Shown here: positions 19,324-29,015 of the stretch, piece by piece | Numbering within the stretch: position 1 is the stretch's first letter | Layout of the letters: every line of letters starts with the position of its first letter | From: Vibrio sp. 05-20-BW147 | Lineage (GTDB): Bacteria; Pseudomonadota; Gammaproteobacteria; Enterobacterales; Vibrionaceae | Reading direction: 5' to 3' | Assembly (NCBI RefSeq): GCF_013369385.1 | Contig: NZ_SZTO01000016.1 | Location: forward strand, 42,395-106,394 | Length of the DNA stretch: 64,000 nt | Translations under genes and position numbers: made by a program | The notes under the pieces: model-generated | What the model saw: only the letters and a program-made list of their open reading frames with translations | Databases searched by the model: none | What the model was told of the DNA's origin: nothing

Positions 19324-19770
19324 ATGCCAGAATCGAAGAAAAAAACGCTAGGCATCCTAGCCATTGCAGGGGTGGAGCCATATCAGGAAAAAGCTGGTGA
19401 AGAATACATGTCACCAGACCAAGTGGCTCATTTTAGAAAAATTTTAGAAGCTTGGCGCAATCAGCTAAGAGAAGAAGTTGATCGTACTGTGCATCATATG
19501 CAGGACGAAGCAGCCAATTTTCCTGATCCCGTTGACCGTGCATCACAAGAAGAAGAATTCAGCCTTGAGTTGCGTAACCGCGACCGCGAACGCCGCTTGA
19601 TCAAGAAGATTGAAAAGACTCTTGATAAGATCAAAGAGGATGACTTTGGTTTTTGCGAATCTTGTGGTGTTGAGATTGGCATTCGCCGTCTAGAAGCGCG
19701 CCCAACTGCAGACCTTTGTATCGACTGTAAAACACTTGCAGAGATCAAAGAGAAACAAATGCAGGGTTAA
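19324..19770 (+). CDS. dksA: RNA polymerase-binding transcription factor DksA
   Basis: 148-aa DksA, the ppGpp co-regulator that enters the RNA polymerase secondary channel. The coiled-coil region (about 33-110) ends with the acidic tip [12 protein letters not shown]. The C-terminal zinc finger is [23 protein letters not shown]2-C. The N-terminus [21 protein letters not shown] is typical. GGAGATGCTGT provides the ribosome site. The gluQ gene follows after a terminator hairpin, the conserved dksA-gluQ arrangement. Confidence 0.97.
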   Translation: MPESKKKTLGILAIAGVEPYQEKAGEEYMSPDQVAHFRKILEAWRNQLREEVDRTVHHMQDEAANFPDPVDRASQEEEFSLELRNRDRERRLIKKIEKTLDKIKEDDFGFCESCGVEIGIRRLEARPTADLCIDCKTLAEIKEKQMQG

Positions 19771-19789
19771 TCACCACTGTATACTGTTT

Positions 19790-19819
19790 TTAAGGGAGCT
19801 GATGCTCCCTTTTTGTTTT
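19790..19819 (+). terminator. Terminator between dksA and gluQ
   Basis: AAGGGAGC-TGAT-GCTCCCTTTTTGTTTT is an intrinsic terminator ending only 13 bases before the gluQ ATG. In Shigella an equivalent hairpin is reported to limit read-through from dksA into gluQ; the same control is likely here. Confidence 0.85.
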
Positions 19820-19831
19820 GAGATGATATCC

Positions 19832-20713
19832 ATGAGCTATATCGGTCGTTTTGCACCATCCCCTTCCGGTCCGCTGCATTTTGGTTCTTTAATCGCTGCG
19901 CTTGGCAGCTATTTCCAAGCGAAATCCCAACAAGGAAGCTGGTTAGTTCGTATCGAAGATCTCGATCCTCCCAGAGAAATGCCTGGCGCATCAGAACTCA
20001 TTCTCAAAACTCTCGAACATTATCACTTGTTTTGGGATGGTGAAGTGGTCTATCAAAGTCAACGTCACGCGCTTTACCAACATCAAATCGATCACTGGTT
20101 AAACAGTGGGCAAGCCTATTTCTGCCAGTGCAGTCGCAAACAGATCAAAGAAATGGGTGGCTATTACAACGGCCATTGCCAAGAGCAGCATCTCAATGAA
20201 GGGGCTATTCGCCTTAAAATGACACAACCCATCACCCATTTTGACGATCTTCGTCATGGGCAGATGCACATTCCTCTTGAACTCGCGCAAGAAGATTTCA
20301 TCATTAAACGCCGAGATGGTTTGTTTGCTTACAATTTGGCGGTGGTGCTCGATGATATTGACCAAGGGGTCACCGAAGTGGTTCGTGGTGCTGATTTAAT
20401 TGAGCCTACAGGTCGTCAAATCAGTTTGTACAGAATGCTCGGTCAAACGCCCGTAAAATATCTCCACCTCCCCTTGGCGATGGATAAGAATGGCAACAAA
20501 CTTTCTAAACAAAATCATGCCACTGGCATTGATTTGACACATCCAGCTTCTATGATTCTTGAAGCGATGACGTTTTTAGGTTTCGTTGTTCCCCATGAGC
20601 TCACTCACGCCAATATTGATGAGATTCTTACTTGGGGAGTACAAAATTGGCGGATAAACCAGTTACCAGACTCACTAGAAATCACAGCGCGATTCTCAAA
20701 TGGCACGGCGTGA
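19832..20713 (+). CDS. gluQ: Glutamyl-Q tRNA(Asp) synthetase
   Basis: 293-aa truncated glutamyl-tRNA synthetase paralogue that attaches glutamate to queuosine in tRNA-Asp rather than to a tRNA 3' end. The HIGH-like motif is in GRFAPSPSGPLHFGSLIAALGSY and the KMSKS-like motif is KLSKQNH. A zinc site Cys-x-Cys...Tyr-x3-Cys is in YFCQCSRKQ...YYNGHC. The anticodon-binding half of GluRS is absent, as expected. The ATG at 19832 (MSYIGRF) fits the family; another ATG lies 9 bases upstream. It probably depends on read-through from dksA. Confidence 0.94.
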   Translation: MSYIGRFAPSPSGPLHFGSLIAALGSYFQAKSQQGSWLVRIEDLDPPREMPGASELILKTLEHYHLFWDGEVVYQSQRHALYQHQIDHWLNSGQAYFCQCSRKQIKEMGGYYNGHCQEQHLNEGAIRLKMTQPITHFDDLRHGQMHIPLELAQEDFIIKRRDGLFAYNLAVVLDDIDQGVTEVVRGADLIEPTGRQISLYRMLGQTPVKYLHLPLAMDKNGNKLSKQNHATGIDLTHPASMILEAMTFLGFVVPHELTHANIDEILTWGVQNWRINQLPDSLEITARFSNGTA

Positions 20714-20769
20714 GCTATTATAGAGCGCAAATTCAGGCCAAATCGGCGTAAAAAACTAACCCATGCAAA

Positions 20770-22161
20770 GTGATGCCCATTCACTGTTGCCAGATGCACA
20801 TGAATAAAAACGAATATACAACATGCAGTTCTAACACTTGTCCGGAACTTGCTTTAAATGTCATTACTCGTCAAGAGCACAACATTTCGCGCAAACAGAT
20901 CAGCGACCATGCGCTAAAAGTCCTGTACCGTCTTCACGGCGCGGGCTTCGACGCTTTTCTTGTCGGCGGTGGCGTACGTGATTTACTGCTGGGACAAAGC
21001 CCAAAAGATTTTGATATTGCAACCAACGCAACACCAGAGCAGCTAAAGCAGTTGTTCCGTAACTGCCGCCTGATTGGTCGTCGCTTTAGACTGGCACACA
21101 TCATGTTTGGTCGTGAAATCATCGAAGTGGCCACGTTTCGTGGTCACCACCAAGACGCGAACTCTCCTACGTCTCAACAGTCAAAGGAAGGCATGCTGCT
21201 ACGAGATAACGTCTACGGCACCATCGATGAAGACGCAGAGCGACGTGACTTCACCATCAATGCGATGTATTACAACATTGCAGATTACTCGATCCACGAT
21301 TACGCAGGTGGCGTCGAGGATCTGGAAGATCGCTTGGTACGCTTAATCGGTGACCCTGAAACACGTTATCGTGAAGACCCAGTGCGTATGCTTCGCGCGG
21401 TGCGCTTTGCTGCCAAGCTCGACTTCGATATCGAAGAAGATACCGCAGCCCCAATCGAAGAGATGGCGCATTTATTGAGAGAGATTCCAGCCGCACGCCT
21501 CTACGAAGAGTCACTCAAACTGCTTCAATCAGGATATGGCCTTGAAACCTACCATCTGATGCGCGAGTACAATCTCTTTCAACAGATGTTCCCGGCTATT
21601 TCCACCTATTTCACCGATGATTACTCATCAAACACTGAAAAGATGTTGGACTTAGTGCTGGACTCAACCGACATTCGTGTTGAAGAAGACAAACGCATCA
21701 ATCCTGCTTACATGTTTGCCGCTATGCTGTGGTACCCACTGCTTGAGCTGGCGGACAAGTTGATGGATAGCCACAACTTGTGTCACTACGATGCCGTGAT
21801 GGAAGCGAGCAACTTGATCCTCGATGAACAGGTGCGCACAATCGCCATTCCACGTCGCCACACCGCAACCATTCGTGAAATTTGGCAACTGCAACTGCGT
21901 CTACCTCGTCGCAACGGTAAACGTGCATCCCGCTTAATGGAACTTAATAAGTTCCGTGCTGGCTTCGATTTCCTCGAAATGCGTGGAGAAATTGAAGGTG
22001 GCGAAACGGCCAAACTAGCTAAATGGTGGGGCACGTTCCAAAATGCTGGCCGTGAAATGCGCCTAGCGATGGTGAACGATCTAGACGGTCCTACAGGTGG
22101 TTCCAAATCTGGCCGTAAACGTCGCCCCTTCAACAAGAAAAAGAGCAGAAGCCAATCATGA
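20770..22161 (+). CDS. pcnB: Poly(A) polymerase I
   Basis: Poly(A) polymerase of the class II nucleotidyltransferase family; adds 3' poly(A) tails that promote RNA decay. The head domain has [13 protein letters not shown] and DFDIATNAT with the catalytic aspartates, then [12 protein letters not shown] and the tRNA-nucleotidyltransferase-like RNA-binding region. The C-terminus is basic ([17 protein letters not shown]). The start is unclear: a GTG at 20770 and ATGs at 20773, 20794 and 20800 are all in frame and none has a Shine-Dalgarno. In E. coli pcnB starts at a poor AUU codon, so weak initiation may be a shared feature. The stop overlaps folK by 4 bp. Confidence 0.94.
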   Translation: MMPIHCCQMHMNKNEYTTCSSNTCPELALNVITRQEHNISRKQISDHALKVLYRLHGAGFDAFLVGGGVRDLLLGQSPKDFDIATNATPEQLKQLFRNCRLIGRRFRLAHIMFGREIIEVATFRGHHQDANSPTSQQSKEGMLLRDNVYGTIDEDAERRDFTINAMYYNIADYSIHDYAGGVEDLEDRLVRLIGDPETRYREDPVRMLRAVRFAAKLDFDIEEDTAAPIEEMAHLLREIPAARLYEESLKLLQSGYGLETYHLMREYNLFQQMFPAISTYFTDDYSSNTEKMLDLVLDSTDIRVEEDKRINPAYMFAAMLWYPLLELADKLMDSHNLCHYDAVMEASNLILDEQVRTIAIPRRHTATIREIWQLQLRLPRRNGKRASRLMELNKFRAGFDFLEMRGEIEGGETAKLAKWWGTFQNAGREMRLAMVNDLDGPTGGSKSGRKRRPFNKKKSRSQS

Positions 22162-22643
22162 TCACTGTCTATATCGCTATCGGCAGTAATCTTGCAGATC
22201 CCGTTGTGCAGGCAAAAAACGCCATTGACGCGCTAAAGCAGCTGCCGAAGTCACGATTTCTTTGTGCATCGCAGCTGTATAGCAGCACGCCAATGGGACC
22301 GCAAAATCAACCAGACTACATCAACGCTGTCGCAGCGATTGAAACCGAATTAACACCCTTGGAACTGCTTGATTGCACCCAAGCAATTGAACTAGACCAA
22401 GGGCGTGTCCGTAAAGAAGAACGTTGGGGGCCAAGAACTCTCGACTTGGATATTATTCTTTACGGCGATGAGGTGATCGATTCCGAGCGATTGACTGTTC
22501 CTCACTATGGAATGAAAGAGCGCGAATTTGTGCTCTACCCGCTCGCTGAAATCGCACCAAATTTAACCCTCCCTGATGGGACCGAGCTATCTCAACTTCT
22601 CACTACGGTGGATAGAAATGGCCTCGGTATTTGGCACTCATAG
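22158..22643 (+). CDS. folK: 6-hydroxymethyl-7,8-dihydropterin pyrophosphokinase
   Basis: 161-aa HPPK, which transfers pyrophosphate from ATP to 6-hydroxymethyl-dihydropterin in folate synthesis. Seen are [10 protein letters not shown] at the start, the [17 protein letters not shown] loop, and [21 protein letters not shown] with the metal-binding DLDI. It overlaps pcnB by ATGA and is 23 bp upstream of panB, so pcnB-folK-panB-panC form an operon, the same order as in E. coli. Confidence 0.96.
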   Translation: MITVYIAIGSNLADPVVQAKNAIDALKQLPKSRFLCASQLYSSTPMGPQNQPDYINAVAAIETELTPLELLDCTQAIELDQGRVRKEERWGPRTLDLDIILYGDEVIDSERLTVPHYGMKEREFVLYPLAEIAPNLTLPDGTELSQLLTTVDRNGLGIWHS

Positions 22644-22666
22644 CCAAATCCTGCTAAGGAACAATC

Positions 22667-23461
22667 ATGAAAAAAATTACCATCAATGACCTGCTAAAGT
22701 GGAAACAGGAAGGTCGTAAATTTGCAACTTCAACGGCCTACGATGCCAGCTTTGCGCAACTTTTTGAGAGCCAAGAAATGCCAGTACTACTGGTCGGTGA
22801 CTCTCTTGGCATGGTATTGCAAGGCAAAAATGACACGCTTCCAGTGACAGTTGAAGACATTGCTTACCACACACGCTGTGTTCGCGCCGGTAGCCCAAAC
22901 TGTTTGTTAATGGCCGACATGCCATTTATGAGTTACGCCACTCCAGAGCAAGCGTGTGAGAACGCTGCACAGTTGATGCGTGCAGGGGCTAACATGGTCA
23001 AAATCGAAGGTGGTGACTGGCTGGTTGATACGGTGAAAATGCTCACAGAGCGTGCGGTTCCAGTGTGTGCACACCTAGGCTTGACGCCACAATCCGTGAA
23101 CATTTTTGGTGGTTACAAAGTGCAAGGCCGCGACCAAGAAAAAGCGGATCGCATGGTCAAAGACGCACTTGCACTGCAAGCCGCAGGCGCACAAATCGTC
23201 CTACTTGAGTGTGTGCCAGCAGAGTTAGCTGCGCGAATTACTCAGGTGTTGGATGTGCCGGTGATTGGCATTGGTGCTGGTAATGTCACCGACGGTCAAA
23301 TCCTCGTGATGCACGATATGTTTGGAATTTCAGCCAATTACATGCCAAAATTCTCGAAGAACTTCCTGGCAGAAACAGGCGATATGCGCAAAGCGGTGGC
23401 GCTGTACATGGAGCAAGTACAAGCGGGCACCTTCCCTGATGACGCGCATACTATTGCTTAG
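22667..23461 (+). CDS. panB: 3-methyl-2-oxobutanoate hydroxymethyltransferase
   Basis: 264-aa ketopantoate hydroxymethyltransferase, first step of pantothenate synthesis, using 5,10-methylene-THF. Family motifs include [44 protein letters not shown] and [31 protein letters not shown] precedes the ATG. panC follows 13 bp downstream. The usual length is about 264 aa. Confidence 0.97.
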   Translation: MKKITINDLLKWKQEGRKFATSTAYDASFAQLFESQEMPVLLVGDSLGMVLQGKNDTLPVTVEDIAYHTRCVRAGSPNCLLMADMPFMSYATPEQACENAAQLMRAGANMVKIEGGDWLVDTVKMLTERAVPVCAHLGLTPQSVNIFGGYKVQGRDQEKADRMVKDALALQAAGAQIVLLECVPAELAARITQVLDVPVIGIGAGNVTDGQILVMHDMFGISANYMPKFSKNFLAETGDMRKAVALYMEQVQAGTFPDDAHTIA

Positions 23462-23474
23462 AGGACTAATGTAA

Positions 23475-24380
23475 ATGCAAACCTTTGCCGAAATTTCAAC
23501 TCTTCGCGAACAGCTCAAAGCGTTCAAACGCGAAGGACGTCGAATTGCTTTTGTTCCAACCATGGGCAACTTACATGAAGGCCACTTAACACTCGTGCGT
23601 AAAGCACGTGAGCACGCTGATATCGTGGTTGTCAGTATTTTTGTTAACCCAATGCAGTTTGATCGCGCTGACGATTTAAATAATTATCCAAGAACCTTGG
23701 AAGAAGACCTCAGCAAACTCAATGGTGAAGCAGTTGAACTGGTCTTTACACCAACACCAGAAATGATCTACCCAGAAGGGTTGGATAAACAGACTGTCGT
23801 TGAAGTTCCAGGGCTATCGACAATGCTCGAAGGTGCGTCACGCCCAGGCCATTTCCGCGGTGTATCCACCATCGTGACCAAGCTATTCAATATTGTTCAA
23901 CCTGATGTCGCATGTTTTGGTGAGAAAGATTTCCAACAGCTCGCTATCATTCGCAAAATGACCACCGATTTGGCAATGGACATTGAGATTATTGGTGTTC
24001 CGACCGTGCGTGAGATGGATGGCCTTGCCATGAGCTCACGCAATGGCTTATTGACCATTGATGAGCGCCAACGTGCGCCCGTCTTGGCTCGCACCATGCG
24101 TTGGATCAGCAGTGCGATCCGTGGTGGCCGTGACGACTTTGCTTCAATCATCGAAGACGCCAGCGATCAATTGCGCGCCGCAGGCTTGCACCCTGATGAA
24201 ATCTTCATCCGTGATGCACGTACTCTACAAGCGGTCAACTCGGAGAGCACGCAAGCCGTTATTCTGATGTCCGCTTTCTTGGGTAAAGCTCGCCTAATCG
24301 ACAATCAAGTTGTGGAATTAGTGAAAGACAGCAAAGAAGAAGTCGACAGCATCGAATCAGAAAGTGAAAACAGTCACTGA
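23475..24380 (+). CDS. panC: Pantothenate synthetase
   Basis: 301-aa pantoate-beta-alanine ligase, last step of pantothenate synthesis. The HIGH-type motif is in [16 protein letters not shown], with the family segment [10 protein letters not shown] and later [21 protein letters not shown] and SSRNGLL. The C-terminus has a short acidic extension ([18 protein letters not shown]) beyond the usual roughly 280-residue end. A GAGGACTAATGTAA ribosome site precedes the ATG. panD is not adjacent. Confidence 0.97.
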   Translation: MQTFAEISTLREQLKAFKREGRRIAFVPTMGNLHEGHLTLVRKAREHADIVVVSIFVNPMQFDRADDLNNYPRTLEEDLSKLNGEAVELVFTPTPEMIYPEGLDKQTVVEVPGLSTMLEGASRPGHFRGVSTIVTKLFNIVQPDVACFGEKDFQQLAIIRKMTTDLAMDIEIIGVPTVREMDGLAMSSRNGLLTIDERQRAPVLARTMRWISSAIRGGRDDFASIIEDASDQLRAAGLHPDEIFIRDARTLQAVNSESTQAVILMSAFLGKARLIDNQVVELVKDSKEEVDSIESESENSH

Positions 24381-24417
24381 TGTCTCATCACTGACCTAAA
24401 CACTTCCCGTACAAAGA

Positions 24418-24448
24418 ATAAAGGGATTGCCATCGGCAATCCCTTTTT
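24418..24448 (+). terminator. Terminator after panC
   Basis: The 11-bp stem AAGGGATTGCC/GGCAATCCCTT has a 3-nt loop and is followed by TTT. It closes the pan operon and may also serve the converging yadH gene, although the minus-strand T tract is weaker. Confidence 0.87.
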
Positions 24449-24477
24449 GCTATCTGTGAACTGAACATTCGTTTTCG

Positions 24478-25248
24478 TTAAGAACGCAAGCCGATACCTC
24501 GCGTCACTAAGTAGTGCGCCACGCCATAAAGTAAGACAACAAACGCACTTAGCACCGTAAACGATGTGGCGATCCCCACATCAGAAACGCCAAGGAAACC
24601 ATAACGAAACGCGTTAACCATATAAACAATCGGGTTGATCTGCGACACCCCTTGCCAAAACTCGGGCAATAACTGAATGGAGTAGAAAACACCGCCAAGA
24701 TAGGTCAATGGTGTGAGCACAAACGTCGGAATAATCGAAATATCGTCAAACGTTCGGGCAAAAACAGCGTTGATCAAACCACCTAACGAAAAAACCACCG
24801 ACGTCAAAAAGACCGTCGCAATGATTATTCCCCAATGTTCAACTTGCAAATCAACAAACAGCAAAGAGACCATGGTAACCATGGCGCCCACCAGCAAACC
24901 ACGAGCGACACCGCCCATAACAAAACCAAAAATAATCACGTAATTTGGCACGGGTGCCACTAGCAACTCTTCGATATTGCGCTGAAATTTGGCACTAAAG
25001 AATGATGAAGCGACATTGGAATACGAGTTGGTGATCACCGACATCATGATCAAACCAGGTACGATATATTCCATGTAACTGAAACCGTTCATTTCACCAA
25101 TCCGCGAACCAATCAAGCTCCCGAAAATAATAAAATAAAGCGTCATGGTAATAGCTGGCGGCACCAAGGTTTGGACCCAAATACGAGTAAAGCGGTTAAT
25201 CTCTTTGGTTAACAGGCTACAAAAAGCCGTCCAATATAGACGATACAT
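24478..25248 (-). CDS. yadH: ABC-2 type transporter permease (YadH)
   Basis: 256-aa inner-membrane ABC-2 permease with six hydrophobic segments, collinear with E. coli YadH. Conserved stretches are RIWVQTLVPPAITMTLYFIIFG, FSAKFQRNIEELLVAPVP and TFVLTPLTYLGGVFYS. The ATG at 25248 is preferred (AGGAGAAATAAT upstream, gives the 256-aa length); an upstream frame start at 25272 lies inside yadG. It is separated by 1 bp from its ATPase. The exported substrate is unknown. Confidence 0.93.
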   Translation of the reverse strand: MYRLYWTAFCSLLTKEINRFTRIWVQTLVPPAITMTLYFIIFGSLIGSRIGEMNGFSYMEYIVPGLIMMSVITNSYSNVASSFFSAKFQRNIEELLVAPVPNYVIIFGFVMGGVARGLLVGAMVTMVSLLFVDLQVEHWGIIIATVFLTSVVFSLGGLINAVFARTFDDISIIPTFVLTPLTYLGGVFYSIQLLPEFWQGVSQINPIVYMVNAFRYGFLGVSDVGIATSFTVLSAFVVLLYGVAHYLVTRGIGLRS

Positions 25249-25249
25249 A

Positions 25250-26173
25250 TTATTTCTCCTTCGCCTGTTCACGCACGATGTTCACAAACAGCTCTTCTAA
25301 GCGATTGGCTTTATTGCGCATCGACATGACCATTACCCCCTGCTCACTCAACTGACTGAACACATGGTTTAACGGCTGGGTTTTCTCCACTTCAATCTCT
25401 AAAGAATCATTTTCAACACGAGATGACACCACACCTTCCAAACAAGGCATCGGCGAATTTGGGGCAAGATCCAAAATGAACGTTTCCACGTCTAACTTAG
25501 CCAGCAAAGACTTCATCGTGGTGTTTTCAATTAACTCACCTCGGTTGATGATGCCGATATTGCGGCACAGCATTTCGGCCTCTTCTAAATAGTGAGTGGT
25601 CAAAATGATGGTAATGCCCTGTTTTTGATTGATCTCTTTGAGAAATTCCCACATTGAACGACGCAGCTCGATATCAACACCCGCCGTTGGCTCATCTAAA
25701 ATCAACAGTTTAGGTTCATGCATCAGAGCACGTGCGATCATCAGACGACGCTTCATCCCACCAGAAAGATTTCTTGCTCGCTCTTTGCGCTTTTCCCACA
25801 AATCGAGCTTGGTCAGATACTTCTCTGCTCGTTGCTTGGCGAGTTCACGCGACACACCGTAATAACCCGCCTGCTGCAACACGATCTGCTCCACGGTTTC
25901 AAACTGATTGAAGTTGAATTCCTGTGGCACCAATCCAAGATGTTGCTTTGCCAACTCCAAATCGCGATCAATGTCGTAACCAAAGACTTTGACGTTGCCC
26001 GATGTTTTGTTCACCAGAGAAGAAATCACGCCTATTGTGGTGGATTTCCCCGCGCCATTTGGCCCCAACAGCGCATAAAAATCGCCTTCTTGCACGGCTA
26101 AACTGATGCCTTTTAGCGCCTCGAAGCCCCCAGCATACGTTTTTCGTAGCTGCTCAATTTGTAATGCATACAT
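25250..26173 (-). CDS. yadG: ABC transporter ATP-binding protein (YadG)
   Basis: 307-aa ABC ATPase of the ABC-2/DrrA type. Walker A is GPNGAGKST, the signature LSGGMKRR, Walker B LLILDEPTAGVD, and the H-loop TTHYLEEAE. A C-terminal roughly 80-residue extension typical of DrrA/CcmA-like exporters is present. It pairs with yadH directly downstream. In E. coli yadGH also neighbours panBCD and can. No substrate is established. Confidence 0.94.
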   Translation of the reverse strand: MYALQIEQLRKTYAGGFEALKGISLAVQEGDFYALLGPNGAGKSTTIGVISSLVNKTSGNVKVFGYDIDRDLELAKQHLGLVPQEFNFNQFETVEQIVLQQAGYYGVSRELAKQRAEKYLTKLDLWEKRKERARNLSGGMKRRLMIARALMHEPKLLILDEPTAGVDIELRRSMWEFLKEINQKQGITIILTTHYLEEAEMLCRNIGIINRGELIENTTMKSLLAKLDVETFILDLAPNSPMPCLEGVVSSRVENDSLEIEVEKTQPLNHVFSQLSEQGVMVMSMRNKANRLEELFVNIVREQAKEK

Positions 26174-26282
26174 AATTTTGTATTGCTCTTTTTCTCTATG
26201 ATGCCTATCAAATGACGCTTGAGTGGCGACTTTTCAACCCTACATTAGCAATTAATCATAAAAAACTGCCTACACGGAAAAT

Positions 26283-26313
26283 AAAAACGCAGAGGAAGAC
26301 CTCTGCGTTTTTC
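26283..26313 (-). terminator. Terminator after the SulP transporter gene
   Basis: A 12-bp perfect stem (AAAACGCAGAGG/CCTCTGCGTTTT, 4-nt loop) with a minus-strand T tract TTTTTATTTT lies 28 bases past the stop. Confidence 0.88.
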
Positions 26314-26340
26314 GGCGACTCATTCATATGCTTTACACGT

Positions 26341-28014
26341 TTAAACAAACGCGCCTTGGTGCTCATCTTGCTCTACTTTTTTCACCGCAGCGTTAAGTGC
26401 TTCATAGCGGAACTTAAAGGTATTTTCATCCGGCACCAAATCCAGCACGTGGAACTTTTCAAGCTGCTCACGCACGCGTTCATTCGGGCAGAGTAAGTAG
26501 ACATCACACTGGGCTTCTTGCGCATCTTTAATGGCGTTTTCTAATGCAAGCCCAACGGTGACATCAATCATCGGTACGTCGGTCAAATCGAGAATCATCG
26601 CTTCATAATCACTAATACTGCTGTGCTGACGCGAGATCGCTTTCGAGACACTGAAAATCATCGGGCCAGACAGGTAAAAGAACAGCACTTTGCCATTGGC
26701 GCGGTCAAGCAGGCCACGTTCACTGTCGGTTAATGGCACGTCGTTTTCATCCGCATCACTGATTGCTTTCACTTGCTTGGCTTGCACGCGACTGAGGCGC
26801 TCGATAATAAGGATGTTGGAAATGAAGACACCCAGCCCCACCGCCACAATCAGGTCAACAAACACTGTTAGGAGCATTACGCCATACATGATCGCCATGC
26901 CTTGCACGCTCACACGGTGCGCGCGTTGAATGAAGCTCCAGTCCAAAATGCCGAAACCGACGTACACCGCAATCCCCGCCAAGACCGCCATGGGGATAGG
27001 CTCGGTCAACCCGCTCGCGACCAGTACAACCAGTGCCAGAATCAAGGCACGAATCACGCCAGATAACGGAGAACGCGCCCCCACCTGGATATTGGTCACT
27101 GTCCCCATAGTTGCGCCCGCACCAGGCAATGCACCAAACAGGCCCGAGATCATGTTCGCCAAACCTTGCCCGCGTAGCTCTTTATCTGAATCATGCTCTT
27201 TACGCGTCAAAGAGTCGCCAATCACGGCCGTCAGTAAGGTATCAATACAACCGAGCGTGCCCAGCACCAAAGCATCAATCACCATCGCGGTGAAGATTTC
27301 GCCATTAATCACAGGCACGACAAGAGAAGGCAAGCCCGTTGGAATTTCGCCAATTCGGCGCACATCGTCAAAATCAAAAACAATGACAGAAAGTAGCGTG
27401 ACCGCCACCAACGCGACCAATTGCGCAGGAACATATTTGCGGTACTGCTTAGGGAAAAAGAACAGAATGCCCAACGTCAGTAAGCCAAGGAAAAACTCAC
27501 TAAACTTCATGTTGGAAATCGTCTCAGGCAACGCAGAAAGTGTGCCAAGAACCCCACCGGCTGGCGCAGCATGGCCAAGTAACGGGGACAATTGCAAAAT
27601 GATCAGTATCACGCCGATGCCAGACATAAAACCCGACACCACGCTATACGGCATTAGGGTAATGTATTTGCCTAACTTCAATGTGCCTATCAATACCTGA
27701 AAGGCACCAGCCATCATGACGATGGTAAAACTAATGGCAATGCCAGATTCTGGGTATTTCGCCACCATGCTGGTTAATACCGCGGTCATGATCACCGTCA
27801 TTGGCCCGGTTGGTTCAGAAATGAGGGTTGATGAACCACCAAATAACGCTGCAAATAAACCGACTAAAATCGCTCCCCACAAACCGGCTTCAGCCCCAGC
27901 TCCAGAGGCCACACCAAATGCTAATGCCAGCGGCAGAGAAATAATGGCGGTGGTGACCCCACCAAACAGATCCCCTTTCAGATTGATATCGTTAAAACGA
28001 TCTCCAAACATCAC
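26341..28014 (-). CDS. SulP-family anion transporter, BicA-like, with STAS domain
   Basis: 557-aa SLC26/SulP transporter. The membrane part (about 1-410) contains GDLFGGVTTAIISLPLALAFGVASGAG, STLISEPTGPMTVIMTA and the later GLFGALPGAGATMGTVTNIQVGARSPLSGV segment. A C-terminal STAS domain (about 440-545) follows. The sequence and its placement beside a carbonic anhydrase gene resemble BicA-type bicarbonate transporters rather than sulfate permeases. It is divergent from can with 238 bp between starts. GGGAG precedes the ATG. Substrate is inferred from family and context; sulfate or dicarboxylate remains possible. Confidence 0.88.
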   Translation of the reverse strand: MMFGDRFNDINLKGDLFGGVTTAIISLPLALAFGVASGAGAEAGLWGAILVGLFAALFGGSSTLISEPTGPMTVIMTAVLTSMVAKYPESGIAISFTIVMMAGAFQVLIGTLKLGKYITLMPYSVVSGFMSGIGVILIILQLSPLLGHAAPAGGVLGTLSALPETISNMKFSEFFLGLLTLGILFFFPKQYRKYVPAQLVALVAVTLLSVIVFDFDDVRRIGEIPTGLPSLVVPVINGEIFTAMVIDALVLGTLGCIDTLLTAVIGDSLTRKEHDSDKELRGQGLANMISGLFGALPGAGATMGTVTNIQVGARSPLSGVIRALILALVVLVASGLTEPIPMAVLAGIAVYVGFGILDWSFIQRAHRVSVQGMAIMYGVMLLTVFVDLIVAVGLGVFISNILIIERLSRVQAKQVKAISDADENDVPLTDSERGLLDRANGKVLFFYLSGPMIFSVSKAISRQHSSISDYEAMILDLTDVPMIDVTVGLALENAIKDAQEAQCDVYLLCPNERVREQLEKFHVLDLVPDENTFKFRYEALNAAVKKVEQDEHQGAFV

Positions 28015-28252
28015 TCAGCTCCCTGTAAAAAACATAAATCGCGCAACTTTAGCAAAAGTTAACCTATTTCGTTAAGTGTTAATTAGATCTCATAAGTTAC
28101 ACCATATAACTTATGGTTTGGTTAACGGCTAAGTTTATGATTTTTTATGCCATAACTAGTCAGATGAGTACTTTTCTGCCAATTTATTTCGGGCGGTAAA
28201 TTGTAACATTGTGTATAGTGATGCAAGAATTTTTAGGGAAGTAAGATGCAAC
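28015..28252. promoter_or_regulatory. Divergent promoter region, SulP transporter / can
   Basis: A 238-bp AT-rich region lies between two outward-reading genes and must hold both promoters. A short palindromic stretch ATAAGTTACACCATATAACTTAT lies near 28090-28113, but no regulator could be named. Confidence 0.45.
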
Positions 28253-28921
28253 ATGCCGGAAATCAAGCAATTATTTGAAAACAACTCAAAATGGTCCGAA
28301 GAGATCAAATCGCATCAACCGGAGTATTTTTCCAAGTTAGAAGAAGGGCAAAACCCCGGCTTTCTCTGGATTGGGTGTTCCGACAGTCGCGTTCCCGCAG
28401 AACGCTTGACCGGGCTTTATTCGGGTGAACTATTTGTTCACCGTAATGTGGCAAACCAAGTGATCCATACCGATTTAAACTGCCTCTCGGTTGTGCAATA
28501 CGCCGTCGACGTGTTGAAAGTTAAACACATCATCATCTGTGGCCATTACGGCTGTGGAGGGGTGAACGCAGCGATTGAAAACCCGCGCCTTGGTTTGATC
28601 AATAACTGGCTACTACACATCCGCGATCTCTACCTCAAACATCGCAATTGGTTAGGTGAACTACCAAAAGAAAAATGGGGCGACAAACTGTGTGAAATTA
28701 ACGTCGCAGAGCAGGTCTACAACTTAGGTAATTCTACGATTATGGAAAGCGCTTGGGAGCGCGGACAAGATGTGGAAATTCACGGCGTTGTCTATGGCAT
28801 TGGTGATGGCCGCCTACAAGACATTGGCGTACGTTGCTACAGCAGAGAGTCACTCGAAGTCAACTACCAAGCTGCGATGGCAAAAATCCTCAATAGCGAT
28901 GTGATGAAGTTCCACGAATAG
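28253..28921 (+). CDS. can: Carbonic anhydrase, beta class
   Basis: 222-aa beta-carbonic anhydrase interconverting CO2 and bicarbonate. Zinc and catalytic residues are Cys42-x-Asp44 with Arg46 in WIGCSDSR, and His98-x2-Cys101 in GHYGCGG, exactly at E. coli Can numbering. The ATG at 28253 ([11 protein letters not shown]) is chosen by alignment with Can; an upstream in-frame start at 28211 is not supported. The initiation site has only a distant AGGGAAG. Adjacent to a BicA-like transporter, so supply of bicarbonate for carboxylations is the likely role. Confidence 0.95.
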   Translation: MPEIKQLFENNSKWSEEIKSHQPEYFSKLEEGQNPGFLWIGCSDSRVPAERLTGLYSGELFVHRNVANQVIHTDLNCLSVVQYAVDVLKVKHIIICGHYGCGGVNAAIENPRLGLINNWLLHIRDLYLKHRNWLGELPKEKWGDKLCEINVAEQVYNLGNSTIMESAWERGQDVEIHGVVYGIGDGRLQDIGVRCYSRESLEVNYQAAMAKILNSDVMKFHE

Positions 28922-28970
28922 CGCCATCGTTAGACCACCGACACAATCCGTGTTTTAGAGATAGAAACAC

Positions 28971-28996
28971 AATGGCCCACTGTATCAGCGGGCCAT
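28971..28996. terminator. Hairpin between can and hpt
   Basis: AATGGCCC...GGGCCATT stem, 8 bp with an 11-nt loop, sits between the converging can and hpt genes and is followed by a T/A-rich stretch on both sides. Probable bidirectional terminator. Confidence 0.65.
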
Positions 28997-29015
28997 TATT
29001 ATTTATCAGTACCAC

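Noticed and set aside
26930..27700. 256-codon plus-strand ORF opposite the SulP transporter
   Set aside because: Shadow of a membrane-protein gene; Pro/Ser/Thr-rich composition typical of antisense of hydrophobic coding sequence.
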